A stretch of 64,000 nucleotides of DNA from Holophagales bacterium (GTDB lineage Bacteria > Acidobacteriota > Thermoanaerobaculia > Multivoradales > Multivoraceae): positions 1 through 64,000 of the forward strand of contig VXSP01000036.1 in the NCBI GenBank assembly GCA_009837885.1, given 5' to 3'. The stretch's first letter is position 1. Each line of letters opens with the position of its first letter. Both the position numbers and the translations under genes were made by a program. Below the pieces are notes generated by a model. That model saw only the letters and a program-made list of their open reading frames with translations. It was not told the DNA's origin and did not search any database. Shown piece after piece: positions 1-8,505 of this stretch.

Positions 1-156
1 GGCGGAGGGGGAGGGTCCCAGGGGCCGCTCACCCCTTCTTGGTGAGTGGGGGGATGGGGGTTCGCTTCGGTCGGCTTCGCTCCGGTAGGACGTCGGCAAC
101 TGGGAGGACATGGGCAGTCGCTCGCCTCCAGCCCCCTGGGACCCTCCCCCTCCGCC
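1..156. repeat. 24-bp perfect inverted repeat, 108-bp spacer
   Basis: Bases 1-24 are the exact reverse complement of bases 133-156 (purine-rich GGCGGAGGGGGAGGG... on the left arm). The left arm touches the window edge, so the repeat may be longer. Such spaced perfect inverted repeats can be ends of a small non-autonomous element or arms of a long hairpin; nothing between them looks coding. Confidence 0.6.
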
Positions 157-202
157 CGGTTCAGGCTGGACGACATCAGCCCAATGCCACGACGCGCCAG
201 TG

Positions 203-232
203 CCGGTGCGCCGGCCTTCCGGCCGGCATCCG
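203..232 (+). repeat. REP-like palindrome, copy A
   Basis: A 30-bp GC palindrome with a perfect 7-bp stem (GCCGGCC, TTCC loop, GGCCGGC at 210-227). The same sequence family recurs in reverse orientation at 29671-29700 and in a diverged form at 42899-42927, always between genes. Function unknown; REP-type elements commonly act as transcript-end or mRNA-stability structures. Confidence 0.6.
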
Positions 233-378
233 CCCGAAGTGAGCTGCACCGGTCGCAGCAAAGACACCCGTCAAGTGACGGTGTAGCTCTGGGTCCGCGG
301 GTCTTCCGACCCGCTGCCGCCGCAGGCGGCCAGGGAAACGCGCCGGCCGCCTCAGGCCGGTGCCGCCCGTGAGGACCG

Positions 379-522
379 TCAGAGCCGACGCGCCGATTCA
401 ACAGCGTCCAGAAAGTCGGCAGTGGTCCGAACGAAGAACCGCGCGACAAGGTCGCCCACGACCCAAGCGCCTGCAACCAGCAGTGCGACGAAAGCCAGCA
501 AGGCGACCAACACCGCCAACAT
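379..522 (-). CDS. Small single-pass membrane protein (47 aa), hypothetical
   Basis: A short reading frame from an ATG at 522 to a TGA at 379. The translation begins MLAVLVALLAFVALLVAGAW, one strongly hydrophobic helix (about residues 2-23), followed by a mixed charged tail with an RR near the end, typical of a small inner-membrane protein. A TAGG sequence lies 9 bases before the ATG as a possible weak ribosome site. It is transcribed away from the McrBC genes, which start 217 bases to the right, so both could use the same intergenic region. No family recognised; it could be a chance frame in GC-rich DNA, but the clean hydrophobic block argues for a real gene. Confidence 0.4.
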   Translation of the reverse strand: MLAVLVALLAFVALLVAGAWVVGDLVARFFVRTTADFLDAVESARRL

Positions 523-739
523 GACCGCAAACCTACCAACGCCAGCGCGATCGCCTGGCTCTGACCGGGCGCTCGTCCCTCAGCAGCAGCACCCCACGAG
601 CGGATCCACTGCCGGAACCGCGCAGTCCCGCGTTCTCGGCAGCTAGTAGCATCCCCCGTCGCTCAAGGCGGCTCCCAACGCCGAAGCCGCGAACCGCGAC
701 GATCTGGAAGACACTGACGGCGCATTGGCAGGAGCGGTG

Positions 740-3700
740 ATGGCGAGCAGGGACGATACGAACGGACCGCAAAGCCCTGCAGACAAGGCGTGGGCCACAC
801 GAAGAGCAGAAGACCCGGACGCCGGGAGGAAGGCGGCCAACAAGGCGGTCGAGACGATCCGGGAACGTCAGGGGCCTGACGCCTACAAGAGGATGGGCAA
901 GAAGGCAGCGGCAACGAAGGAGTACCTTGAGGAAGTCCGCCGCTACGTCGCGAGCGGCCGGCTCCAGGCCGCGATCCGCTACAAGCTGGGGTTCGGGGCT
1001 GGCTTGGTGAAGGCGCGCGACGCCGTAGTGCGCAACGATCCGGATTGGCCTCGGATTCTCGACGACGCCCTCCTGGCCGACACGGACGTTGAGCACTACG
1101 CCATCTACCACGTGAACCGGGCCAAGTTCCTCAAGTGGAAGGACGCGGAGCCCGAGCGTGCCCGGGATGCCTTGCGCGATCTCTGGGAGGGCGACGCGCC
1201 CACAGCGGAGAGAGTCCGGGCATTCTCCCGCCGGCTTCCGTGGGGCGCCGAGACGCCGCCCGAGAACCGCCAGCCAGACCGGCGCTACACGGACCTTGGC
1301 ATCAACGGGCCCTGGTCGCGGCTCGCCCTCATCTCGGCCTTGCTCATGGCGACCGACGCGCTTCGGCATCCACCGCTTGCGAAGAAGTACATGCTGGGCA
1401 CGTACAGCAGGAGAGAACCGCAGGCGCCGGAGCGTGCCGAAGACGAGAGTGCCGAGTACGAAAGAGCCATGGCCTTCTTCGACCAGCTCATCGACGAAGC
1501 CCGCAGGAAGGGGATCGACCATCCCCGAGATCGTCTGGAAGCCCAGACAATCGTCCAGGCGATCCACAAGGACGATTCCCTCGATGCCCATGGCGACGAC
1601 GGCACCGGGGACTCCGCCGCCGACCGCGAACGGTGGGCACGGTACCTGGAGGAAGCCCGCCGCTACGTCGAGAGCGGCCTCCTGGACAGCGAGGAGGTCG
1701 ACTACAAGCTGGCTATCGAACTCAAACTCCGGGAAGCTCGGCGGGCGGTTCTGGAGGGTGACGAGAACTGCCTGGACCTCGTCGCGAAGGCGATAAGCAA
1801 CAACCTTGCTTCCACCTACGACAAGACCGGCCTGCGCAACTGGTTCCGGGAGCAACCGGAGGAAGCTCGCGAAGCTTTGCAGGCAATCTGGGCTGAGGAC
1901 GGGGGGCTGTCAACCGCCGATCGGATCCGGGCGTTCACGCCCCTGATTCCCGAGACCTTGCCTAGCGGCCGGCGGGCGCCCACCCGCGGCACTGGCACCC
2001 GCCTGAGATGGATCGCCCTTCTCCTGATGGCGCGCGGCGCTAGCCAGTTTCCGCCGTACAAGGTCACCGAGTTCGCCGAGACGTACGAACGCACTGGACA
2101 TCCGCCGCCTGCCCCCGACGGCGATGAGGCCACGCACTACGAACACGCGCTGGGCTTCCTTGATGAACTCGTCCGGCGTGCTCGCGAGTCCGGCCTCGAA
2201 CGACCGAAGGATCGCCTTGAGGCGCAGTCGGTTCTCTTCGCCGTGGCGGGAGGCAGAGGAGCCGCTCCAGAGTCAGCTGACGATCGGCCTTGCTGGTTCG
2301 TGGGCGCATCCTGGGACACAGGCGATCAGACGGATCGCTTCGTCCAGGAGGGAATCTGGCAGAACGGCTACGAGGACAGGTATCTGGACCATGTCAAGGA
2401 GATAGAGCCCGGGGACCGAATCGCCATCAAGGCCACCTACGTGAGGAAGCGGGGTCTCCCCTTCGACAACAGGGGTGAAGACATCTCCACGATGGCGATC
2501 AAGGCGACAGGAGTCGTGATCGAGAACATGGGAGATGGTCGCAATCTCCGGGTGGACTGGAGGCCCTCGAGACCCAGACGCGAGTGGTACTTCTACGTCT
2601 ACCAGCCGACGGTCTGGAAGGTCACCCGCGATTCGGGGACGATTCCGTGGGCGGCAAGCGCCTTGATCGACTTCGCGTTCGACGGAGCGAAGCAGGACTA
2701 CGACCGCTTCCTGCGACGCTGGTACTCCGCCTGGTTCGACGACCCGGACAACAACGACCAGCCTGATGTGCGGCGAGAAGCACAGAGCAAGCGGCTCGAA
2801 GAAGCCGACTTCTCGGAACTCGCGCCCGAACTGCTATACGACGAGGCCGATCTCCAGAAGATCGCGACGCTCCTCGACGACAAACGCCAGGTCATCTTCC
2901 AGGGGCCGCCCGGCACTGGCAAAACCTACGCCGCCCGCGAGCTGGCGCGATTCCTCGCCGAGTCCGCCGAACCCGTCACCATCGTACAGTTTCACCCGTC
3001 CTACGCCTACGAGGACTTCGTGCAGGGCTACAGGCCGACGCTGAACGAGGAAGGCCAAGCGCGCTTCGAACTCCGGGACGGTCCGCTCGTCAACGCGGCG
3101 CGGAAGGCCCGAGACGAACCGGGCACACTGCACTTCCTCATCATCGACGAGATCAACCGCGGCAACCTGGCCAAGGTGTTCGGTGAACTCTACTTCCTGC
3201 TGGAGTACCGCGACGAAGACATGCGGCTCCAATACGCCTCGGCCGACGACGAGCCGTTCAGCCTGCCCGAGAATCTCTACATCATCGGCACGATGAACAC
3301 CGCCGACCGGTCGATCGCCTTGGTCGACCTGGCGCTCCGGCGAAGATTCCACTTCGTCGAGTTCCATCCCGACAAGGCGCCGGTCGAGGGACTGCTCGGT
3401 CGCTGGCTAGAGAAGAACTCGTCGCCCGAGATGGCCTGGGTGGCCGACGTCATGAAGCGCGCGAACAGCAAGCTGAACGACCGACAAGCGGCCATCGGAC
3501 CAAGCTACTTCATGAAGGGAGACCTCGACGAGGAGAAGGTCCGGCTGATCTGGGAACACAACGTCCTGCCGTACGTCGAGGAGCACCTGTACGGTGAGAC
3601 GGACCGGCTTGCCGAGTTCGATCTGGACAAGCTGCGCCGCTTGGCTGGTGACGTCGGCACCGACCACGCTGTCGACAGCGATCCGAACGCGAACGCAGCG

Positions 3701-3766
3701 GCCGGCGGCAACGACGACGCGGAGAGGAACGAGGAGGACGGGTCGAATGGTGATGCGGAACCTTGA
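740..3766 (+). CDS. McrB-type GTP-dependent motor subunit of a type IV restriction system
   Basis: 1008 residues from an ATG at 740 (GGAG 5 bases upstream; a TTG at 725 is the alternative). McrB hydrolyses GTP and drives McrC to cut modified DNA. The AAA+ module lies at about residues 690-930: Walker A GPPGTGKT (722-729), Walker B with D803-E804 in LIIDEIN, the McrB signature NTADRS (853-858) and an RRRF sensor region just after. Before it, residues about 517-633 resemble the EVE/PUA-like modified-base-reading domain seen in many McrB proteins. The first 500 residues contain two copies of a roughly 200-residue helical unit (about 61-275 and 300-503), which makes the protein about twice the length of classical McrB. 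It overlaps mcrC by 20 bases. Confidence 0.92.
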   Translation: MASRDDTNGPQSPADKAWATRRAEDPDAGRKAANKAVETIRERQGPDAYKRMGKKAAATKEYLEEVRRYVASGRLQAAIRYKLGFGAGLVKARDAVVRNDPDWPRILDDALLADTDVEHYAIYHVNRAKFLKWKDAEPERARDALRDLWEGDAPTAERVRAFSRRLPWGAETPPENRQPDRRYTDLGINGPWSRLALISALLMATDALRHPPLAKKYMLGTYSRREPQAPERAEDESAEYERAMAFFDQLIDEARRKGIDHPRDRLEAQTIVQAIHKDDSLDAHGDDGTGDSAADRERWARYLEEARRYVESGLLDSEEVDYKLAIELKLREARRAVLEGDENCLDLVAKAISNNLASTYDKTGLRNWFREQPEEAREALQAIWAEDGGLSTADRIRAFTPLIPETLPSGRRAPTRGTGTRLRWIALLLMARGASQFPPYKVTEFAETYERTGHPPPAPDGDEATHYEHALGFLDELVRRARESGLERPKDRLEAQSVLFAVAGGRGAAPESADDRPCWFVGASWDTGDQTDRFVQEGIWQNGYEDRYLDHVKEIEPGDRIAIKATYVRKRGLPFDNRGEDISTMAIKATGVVIENMGDGRNLRVDWRPSRPRREWYFYVYQPTVWKVTRDSGTIPWAASALIDFAFDGAKQDYDRFLRRWYSAWFDDPDNNDQPDVRREAQSKRLEEADFSELAPELLYDEADLQKIATLLDDKRQVIFQGPPGTGKTYAARELARFLAESAEPVTIVQFHPSYAYEDFVQGYRPTLNEEGQARFELRDGPLVNAARKARDEPGTLHFLIIDEINRGNLAKVFGELYFLLEYRDEDMRLQYASADDEPFSLPENLYIIGTMNTADRSIALVDLALRRRFHFVEFHPDKAPVEGLLGRWLEKNSSPEMAWVADVMKRANSKLNDRQAAIGPSYFMKGDLDEEKVRLIWEHNVLPYVEEHLYGETDRLAEFDLDKLRRLAGDVGTDHAVDSDPNANAAAGGNDDAERNEEDGSNGDAEP

Positions 3767-4970
3767 CCTCCGCGAGTGGACCCAAACCGAAGAGCCCGTG
3801 GCGCTCTCGGTCAAGGAACGCGACCGACTGAAGGTTCTTCTCGCAAGCATCGAACCCGCGACCGGTACGAGCGACGCGTACTACCTCACGCCCGGTTCCA
3901 CGATCGGCGCGCTCGAGATCGGCGATCTCTCCGTCGCAATCGAACCCAAGCTGCCCATCGGCCGTGTGCTCTACCTGGCGTCCTACGCGATGGGCCTCGA
4001 CTTCCAGGAGGAGCGTTTCGACTTCGTTCGGCAACCCACGCTGGTCGAGGCGCTTGTGCCGGCTCTCACACGCGCGGCACGCCGAGCCTTCGCTCGCGGA
4101 CTCCTCCACGGCTACCGCACGGAAGAAGATGCGCTGCACACGGTCCGCGGACGCATCCGCGTCGCCGACCAGATCCGCCGCCGGTTCGGCGGTCCCCTGC
4201 CGGTCGAGGTCCGCTACGACGATTTCACCGACGACGTGCTCGCCAATCGACTCGTCAAGGCCGCGGCCGACCGTCTCGGCAAGCTTCGCATCCGTTCAGC
4301 ACAGTCGCGCCTCGATCTCGCCTGGGTCGCCGCGACACTGGACAACGTGAGCCTGGTCGAGTTCCCGTCGAACGCCGTCCCCGAAGTGAAGTTCGACCGG
4401 CTGAACGAGCACTACCGGGAAGTCGTGACCCTGGCGCGGCTGATCCTCCGCCACACCTCCATCGAGAGCGGGCGCGGCAAGGTGAGGGCCAACGGCTTCC
4501 TGATGGACATGAACGTGGTGTTTCAGGAGTTCGTGACGCGCGCTCTCAGGGAGGAACTGAAACTCAGCGAGAGCGCCTTTCCTTCCGACAAACGACTTCT
4601 TCCGCTACACCTCGACGACAATCGAAAGGTGCGACTCAAGCCCGACCTCTCCTGGTGGGACGGCCCGACCTGCACCTTCGTCGGCGACGCCAAGTACAAA
4701 CGCGTACAACACGCCCATGTGCCCAACGCCGACCTCTACCAGCTCCTTGCCTACACCACCGCCCTCGACCTGCCCGGAGGCCTGCTGATCTACGCCGAAG
4801 GCGAAGCCGACGACGTTGTGCATCGAGTTCGCCACGCCGGGAAGCAGCTCGAAGTCACCACACTCGACCTTTCGGGCAGCATCGACAGCCTCCAAGCCGA
4901 GATCGGCAAACTGGCGGAACGAGTCCGCGCATTCCGTCGTAGCACCCTGGAACTCCGTCGAGCCGCCTGA
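3747..4970 (+). CDS. McrC-type nuclease subunit of the McrBC system
   Basis: 407 residues from ATG 3747, preceded by GAGGAGG nine bases upstream and lying inside the 3' end of mcrB, so the two are translationally coupled. The N-terminal half has the McrC fold (a short beta-rich region, then RGRIRV near residue 130). The C-terminal half has a PD-(D/E)XK nuclease core: P299-D300 in LKPDL and D314-A315-K316 in VGDAKYK. McrC is the endonuclease that docks on the McrB ring and cleaves DNA carrying methylated or otherwise modified cytosine. No modification methyltransferase is adjacent, as expected for a type IV system. No sign of truncation. Confidence 0.93.
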   Translation: MVMRNLDLREWTQTEEPVALSVKERDRLKVLLASIEPATGTSDAYYLTPGSTIGALEIGDLSVAIEPKLPIGRVLYLASYAMGLDFQEERFDFVRQPTLVEALVPALTRAARRAFARGLLHGYRTEEDALHTVRGRIRVADQIRRRFGGPLPVEVRYDDFTDDVLANRLVKAAADRLGKLRIRSAQSRLDLAWVAATLDNVSLVEFPSNAVPEVKFDRLNEHYREVVTLARLILRHTSIESGRGKVRANGFLMDMNVVFQEFVTRALREELKLSESAFPSDKRLLPLHLDDNRKVRLKPDLSWWDGPTCTFVGDAKYKRVQHAHVPNADLYQLLAYTTALDLPGGLLIYAEGEADDVVHRVRHAGKQLEVTTLDLSGSIDSLQAEIGKLAERVRAFRRSTLELRRAA

Positions 4971-5011
4971 AGCCACTGGACCTCGACGGGCACCCGGAAC
5001 TGCTAGCGATT

Positions 5012-5043
5012 GGCCCCCCGGTCAGTCCGCTCCCTGGGGGGCC
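5012..5043. terminator. Bidirectional hairpin between convergent mcrC and higA
   Basis: A perfect 8-bp inverted repeat (GGCCCCCC at 5012-5019, GGGGGGCC at 5036-5043) with a 16-base loop lies where mcrC and the leftward vapB-vapC-higA operon converge. The higA stop codon is inside the loop. There is no clear T-tract, so this is a likely structural transcript end, not a canonical intrinsic terminator. Confidence 0.45.
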
Positions 5044-5327
5044 GACGAAGGAGGCAGTACCTCGCGATCGATCGCGGCTGCCATTGTGGCCTCGACCACG
5101 GACACGTCGTACGCGGCCTGCAGGTTCATCCACAGGATCGCGCCCGTGCCCATGAAACGACCAAGGCGAACTGCCGTCTCCGCGGTGATGGGCCGCTCCC
5201 CGCGGAGAATCGCCGTGATTCGATTCGCTGGAACGCGGAGCGCGAGCGCAAGCTGGTTAGCAGTCAGTTCGCGAGCTTGGAGTTCCGCCCCGAGAGTCTG
5301 GCCCGGGTGGTTTCTCAGTCGCGTCAT
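5022..5327 (-). CDS. HigA-family XRE antitoxin/regulator
   Basis: 101 residues. The HigA pattern is clear: an N-terminal LRNHPGQ-L motif, then a helix-turn-helix (about residues 22-52, LTANQLALALRVPANRITAI) and the GERPITAETAVRLGRF stretch typical of HigA. HigA normally binds the HigB RNase toxin and represses its own promoter. Here there is no higB; instead the gene starts 5 bases after the vapC stop, making it the third gene of a vapB-vapC-higA operon. It may act as an extra repressor of this operon or protect against a HigB encoded elsewhere. Confidence 0.85.
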   Translation of the reverse strand: MTRLRNHPGQTLGAELQARELTANQLALALRVPANRITAILRGERPITAETAVRLGRFMGTGAILWMNLQAAYDVSVVEATMAAAIDREVLPPSSAPQGAD

Positions 5328-5332
5328 CGCAC

Positions 5333-5767
5333 TCAGTCGAGCAGAGGATTGCGCGCCGGCAACTCAGGGAACCTGCTGAAATCGCGGTCAGCGGTCCAGA
5401 ACTCGGTGACGCCGTGCGCCAAGCAGAGAGTAGCGACGCGTGCGTCGTGGACCATCGGCCCTCTGACTTGGCCCTGCAGGAGCGAGTCCTTCAACAGCTC
5501 CCAGTGCGCGAACGTCTCCGTTAGGAGTTCAGCCACCGGGGACTCGAGCCAGGCGTCCACCTGCTCGATCGCCGTCTCCAGCGTCGAAGGGGGACGGTAG
5601 ATCCCTGGGCGCGTAACCGTGGCCAGAAACTCGTGAACGCACGGCCACGGCAGTCCCCATGCCACGCGCCCCTCGGCAAGGGCCGACACACACGCCTTGG
5701 CCCGTTCGTGCCATTCGGAGTCGGCGCGGTGGGCGTAGACGAGGATGTTCGTGTCGGTGGCGATCAA
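5333..5767 (-). CDS. VapC-type PIN-domain ribonuclease toxin
   Basis: 144 residues. PIN-domain acidic residues are all present: D5 in the ATDTNIL start, E46 in VHEFL, D108 in MVHDAR and D127/D129 in TADRDF. PIN toxins are Mg-dependent RNases that cut specific RNAs, often tRNA. The start codon overlaps the end of vapB (GTG/ATG region at 5764-5767), the standard arrangement for a co-translated antitoxin-toxin pair. Family length is normal and no residue is missing, so the toxin should be active. Confidence 0.9.
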   Translation of the reverse strand: MIATDTNILVYAHRADSEWHERAKACVSALAEGRVAWGLPWPCVHEFLATVTRPGIYRPPSTLETAIEQVDAWLESPVAELLTETFAHWELLKDSLLQGQVRGPMVHDARVATLCLAHGVTEFWTADRDFSRFPELPARNPLLD

Positions 5768-6009
5768 CCCCCGCGGCCCTCATAGATGGCTTCGCGGATG
5801 CGAGCCCAATCGGCACCCTGGAACTCGGGCTCCAGACCGTCGCCGTCGACGCTTGCATCTCTCAGCGTAAAGCCCGCGGCTTCCCGGTCAACCTTGATCG
5901 CCATCCGCAACCCACGCTCGAACAGCTCCCGCAACGTGATGTTCTCACTCGCCGCATGGGCCTTCGCCTCTCTCGCCAGGTCGTCCGAGATCTCGATCGT
6001 GGTCTTCAC
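5764..6009 (-). CDS. VapB-type ribbon-helix-helix antitoxin
   Basis: 81 residues from a GTG at 6009. The first 45 residues fit a ribbon-helix-helix DNA-binding domain (MKTTIEISDDLAREAKAHA then a second helix), and the tail contains an acidic, aromatic segment suited to wrapping the VapC toxin. It is the first gene of the vapB-vapC-higA operon and overlaps vapC by four bases. The palindromic DNA around its start (6008-6032) is the likely operator for autorepression. Confidence 0.85.
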   Translation of the reverse strand: MKTTIEISDDLAREAKAHAASENITLRELFERGLRMAIKVDREAAGFTLRDASVDGDGLEPEFQGADWARIREAIYEGRGG

Positions 6010-6032
6010 TATGGGTCCCCATATCTCATAGT
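6008..6032. promoter_or_regulatory. Probable VapB operator at the vapB start
   Basis: Two nested inverted repeats sit on the vapB start region: ACTATG (6008-6013) with CATAGT (6027-6032), and TATGGG-TC-CCCATA (6010-6023). The segment is AT-richer than its surroundings. Ribbon-helix-helix antitoxins usually bind such palindromes to repress their own operon; occupancy here would also cover the ribosome site. Confidence 0.45.
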
Positions 6033-6124
6033 ACGGTGCACCACCCTACTCGAAGCGCTCTCTCGCATCAAGAAGCGCCGGCGGCAGGTTGGAGAACCTC
6101 GATCCCATGTAGCCTCGACCAACC

Positions 6125-6868
6125 GTGCGACGACTCACCGACTACCACGTCCTGACCTTCGACTGCTACGGCACCCTGATCGACTGGGAGACCGGCATCT
6201 GGGACGCGCTGCAACCGTTGATCATGCGGAACCGCGACGCCGGGGTCAGCCGCGACGCCGCGCTGCTTGCGTTCGGGCAGTGCGAGAGCCTCCAGGAGCG
6301 GGAGACGCCTGATCTGCTCTACTCCGAGCTGCTGGCCCGCGTGCATGGACGCATCGCCGACCGCCTGGGCATGCAAACGGTCCCGGAACTCGACGAGGCG
6401 TTCGGCGCCTCGGTTCCCGGCTGGCCGGCGTTCCCGGATACGGCAGACGCCTTGCGTGTCCTCAAGCGCCATTTCCGGCTCGTCATCCTCTCCAACGTGC
6501 ACAAGGACGGCATCGCCGGCTCGAACCGCAAGCTCGGGGTCGAGTTCGACGCGATCTACACAGCCGAAGACATCGGTTCCTACAAGCCGGCGGACGCGAA
6601 CTTCGAGTACTTGGTCGCGCATGTCCAGTCCGACTTCGGACTCGACCGGTCCGACATCCTGCACACCGCGCAGAGCCTCCACCACGACCATGTGCCGGCG
6701 AACCGGTTCGGGCTCGCCAACGCCTGGATCGACCGGCAGCGGCTCTCCGAGGGCGGAAGCTGGGGTGCTACCGACCGCGTCGAGACGATGCCGACCACCG
6801 ACTTCGTGTTCTTCTCGATGGGCGAGATGGCAGCGGCCGTGGCGGCGTGCGCGGGCCCCGGGGCCTAG
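6125..6868 (+). CDS. HAD-superfamily hydrolase, type II haloacid dehalogenase-like
   Basis: 247 residues from a GTG at 6125. HAD motif I is FDCYGTLIDW with nucleophile D13, followed by motif II ILSNVHK, a motif III lysine in SYKPADANF, and a variant motif IV region (ILHTAQSLHHDH). The FDxYGT form and the length match the L-2-haloacid dehalogenase subgroup, whose members use an aspartate nucleophile on C-halogen or phosphate substrates; the substrate cannot be told. It is divergent from vapB and converges with the Ppx/GppA gene 25 bases later. Confidence 0.85.
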   Translation: MRRLTDYHVLTFDCYGTLIDWETGIWDALQPLIMRNRDAGVSRDAALLAFGQCESLQERETPDLLYSELLARVHGRIADRLGMQTVPELDEAFGASVPGWPAFPDTADALRVLKRHFRLVILSNVHKDGIAGSNRKLGVEFDAIYTAEDIGSYKPADANFEYLVAHVQSDFGLDRSDILHTAQSLHHDHVPANRFGLANAWIDRQRLSEGGSWGATDRVETMPTTDFVFFSMGEMAAAVAACAGPGA

Positions 6869-6893
6869 CGGGCGGAACCGCGGGCGGCGCCCC

Positions 6894-8423
6894 TCAGCCG
6901 TCCTCCTCCACCGTCAACCGGTACTTGGCCGCAGCGAGGTACCTGGCCTCCTGGCGCAGGTCGGCCCTGGTCAACGGCGACTTCTCCAACCAGGCCGCGG
7001 GCAGCACGAGTCTCAGATCGCGCCCGTCGACTTCGAGCTTGACCGCCAGTGGTTCGTCCCGCCGGCTGCGGTGGAGCACCGCCGCAAGCCGCAGCAGGAC
7101 GGCGCCGCGTCGCGCCGGTTGCCTCCATCCCGAGGGGAGGCGATCGAAGATCTGGCGCGGGAACTTGCGGCGGTGGCTGCGCACGAGCGAAGCCAGCAGC
7201 AGGTGTTCCTGGAGCGAGAACCCGTGCATCTCCGCGTTCTCGACGATGTACGCGCCGTGCTTGTGGAAACCGGCGTGGTTGATGTCCAGGCCGACCTCGT
7301 GCAACTGGGCCCCCCAGGAGAGCATGAGCCACGGGAGCTGTCCTGTCAGGTTCCAGGCCTCGGCGCACTGTTCGAGAAGTTGCAGCGCCGTTTCGCGCAC
7401 GCGCTCGGCCTGCTCCGGCTGCACGTGGTAGCGCCGGGCCATCGACTCGACCGCCGCGTGCCGGGTGTCCTCGTGGTGCAGACGGCCGAGCAGGTCATAC
7501 AGGGCGCCCTCCCGCAGGGCGCCGCCAGCAACCCGCATCTGCTCGATGCCCAGCGCCTTGAACACCGCCAGCAGTACGGCGACGCCGCCGGCAAACACCG
7601 GCGCCCGCCCGTCGCTGAGGCCATTGACTTCGCCCTGCACCGTGGTTCCCCGTTCGAGGAGCAGTTCGCGAAGACGCAGCAGGGCCTCGAGCGTGATTCC
7701 CTGCTCGCACCAGCCCGCCGCCTGCACCACTTCGGCCACCGAGCGAACGGTCCCCGACGAGCCCACCGCCACGCGCCAGCCGGCGCCGTTCCGGAAACGG
7801 CGCTCGACCGGTTCCAGCTCCTGCAGGGCCGCGATCTCCGCCCGGCGCCACCGCTTCTCCTTCACCCGGCCGTTCGGGAAGTGCCGCAGGCTGAAGCTGA
7901 CGCAACCCATGTACAGGCTTTCGAGATCGAGCGGCCGCGAGCCCTCGCCGATGATCAGCTCGGTCGAGCCGCCGCCGATGTCCACCACTAGGCGCCGTTC
8001 GTCGCCGGCCAGGCTCCTCGATACGCCCAGGTAGATCAGCCGCGCCTCCTCCAGGCCCGACACGATCTCCACCGGATGGCCGAGCGATCGTTGCGCCGCC
8101 TCCAGCAGGTCGCGGGCGTTGCGCGCCTGCCGCAGCGTGTTCGTGCCGACGACCCGGACCGTTCCCGGAGGAAACGAGCGCACGCGTTCGCCGAAGCGGC
8201 CAAGACAGTCGAGCGCCCGCGACGTGGCCTCCGGGGTCAGGCGCTTGCGCTCATCGAGGCCGCCGGCGAGCCGCACGAACTCCTTCCGGCGGTCGACGAA
8301 CACGAGCTGGCCGCCCCGCACTTCGGCCACGACCAGGTGAAAGCTGTTGGAGCCCAGGTCGGCGGCGGCGACAACCTCCGGATCCGCCGGGGGCAGAGGG
8401 AGCGAGTGCTGCGAGTCGGCCAT
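6894..8423 (-). CDS. Ppx/GppA-family exopolyphosphatase / pppGpp phosphatase
   Basis: 509 residues from ATG 8423. The ASKHA phosphatase core shows the phosphate-1 motif AADLGSNSFHLVV (about 21-32), E125-E126 in SGLEEARLIYLG, and the phosphate-2 motif VVDIGGGSTELI (146-157). The C-terminal half (about 310-500) is the HD-like helical domain of full-length Ppx/GppA, including HEVGLDINHAGFHKHGAYI. The enzyme hydrolyses inorganic polyphosphate and/or converts pppGpp to ppGpp. No ppk is adjacent. The length is that of long E. coli-type enzymes. Divergent from ltaE with an 82-base gap. Confidence 0.92.
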   Translation of the reverse strand: MADSQHSLPLPPADPEVVAAADLGSNSFHLVVAEVRGGQLVFVDRRKEFVRLAGGLDERKRLTPEATSRALDCLGRFGERVRSFPPGTVRVVGTNTLRQARNARDLLEAAQRSLGHPVEIVSGLEEARLIYLGVSRSLAGDERRLVVDIGGGSTELIIGEGSRPLDLESLYMGCVSFSLRHFPNGRVKEKRWRRAEIAALQELEPVERRFRNGAGWRVAVGSSGTVRSVAEVVQAAGWCEQGITLEALLRLRELLLERGTTVQGEVNGLSDGRAPVFAGGVAVLLAVFKALGIEQMRVAGGALREGALYDLLGRLHHEDTRHAAVESMARRYHVQPEQAERVRETALQLLEQCAEAWNLTGQLPWLMLSWGAQLHEVGLDINHAGFHKHGAYIVENAEMHGFSLQEHLLLASLVRSHRRKFPRQIFDRLPSGWRQPARRGAVLLRLAAVLHRSRRDEPLAVKLEVDGRDLRLVLPAAWLEKSPLTRADLRQEARYLAAAKYRLTVEEDG

Positions 8424-8505
8424 TCGCGCGCAAGTATGATGACTCGCCTCAATCGGGACCGGTCGCTCTACTTCAGGATCGATCGGAAGTCTGGAATACC
8501 TCGCC

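Larger units (their letters stand above)
1..378. other. Gene-free left margin with palindromes
   Basis: I see no credible gene here: open frames on both strands have skewed, arginine- and proline-rich composition and no family resemblance. The stretch is rich in inverted repeats, including a perfect 24-bp pair (1-24 with 133-156) and a REP-like palindrome (203-232). It may be the 3' intergenic region of a gene lying to the left of the window. Confidence 0.5.

Noticed and set aside
533..1855. A 440-residue minus-strand frame over the mcrB 5' half
   Set aside because: Antisense shadow of mcrB; no motif, and the McrB frame has clear domain matches.
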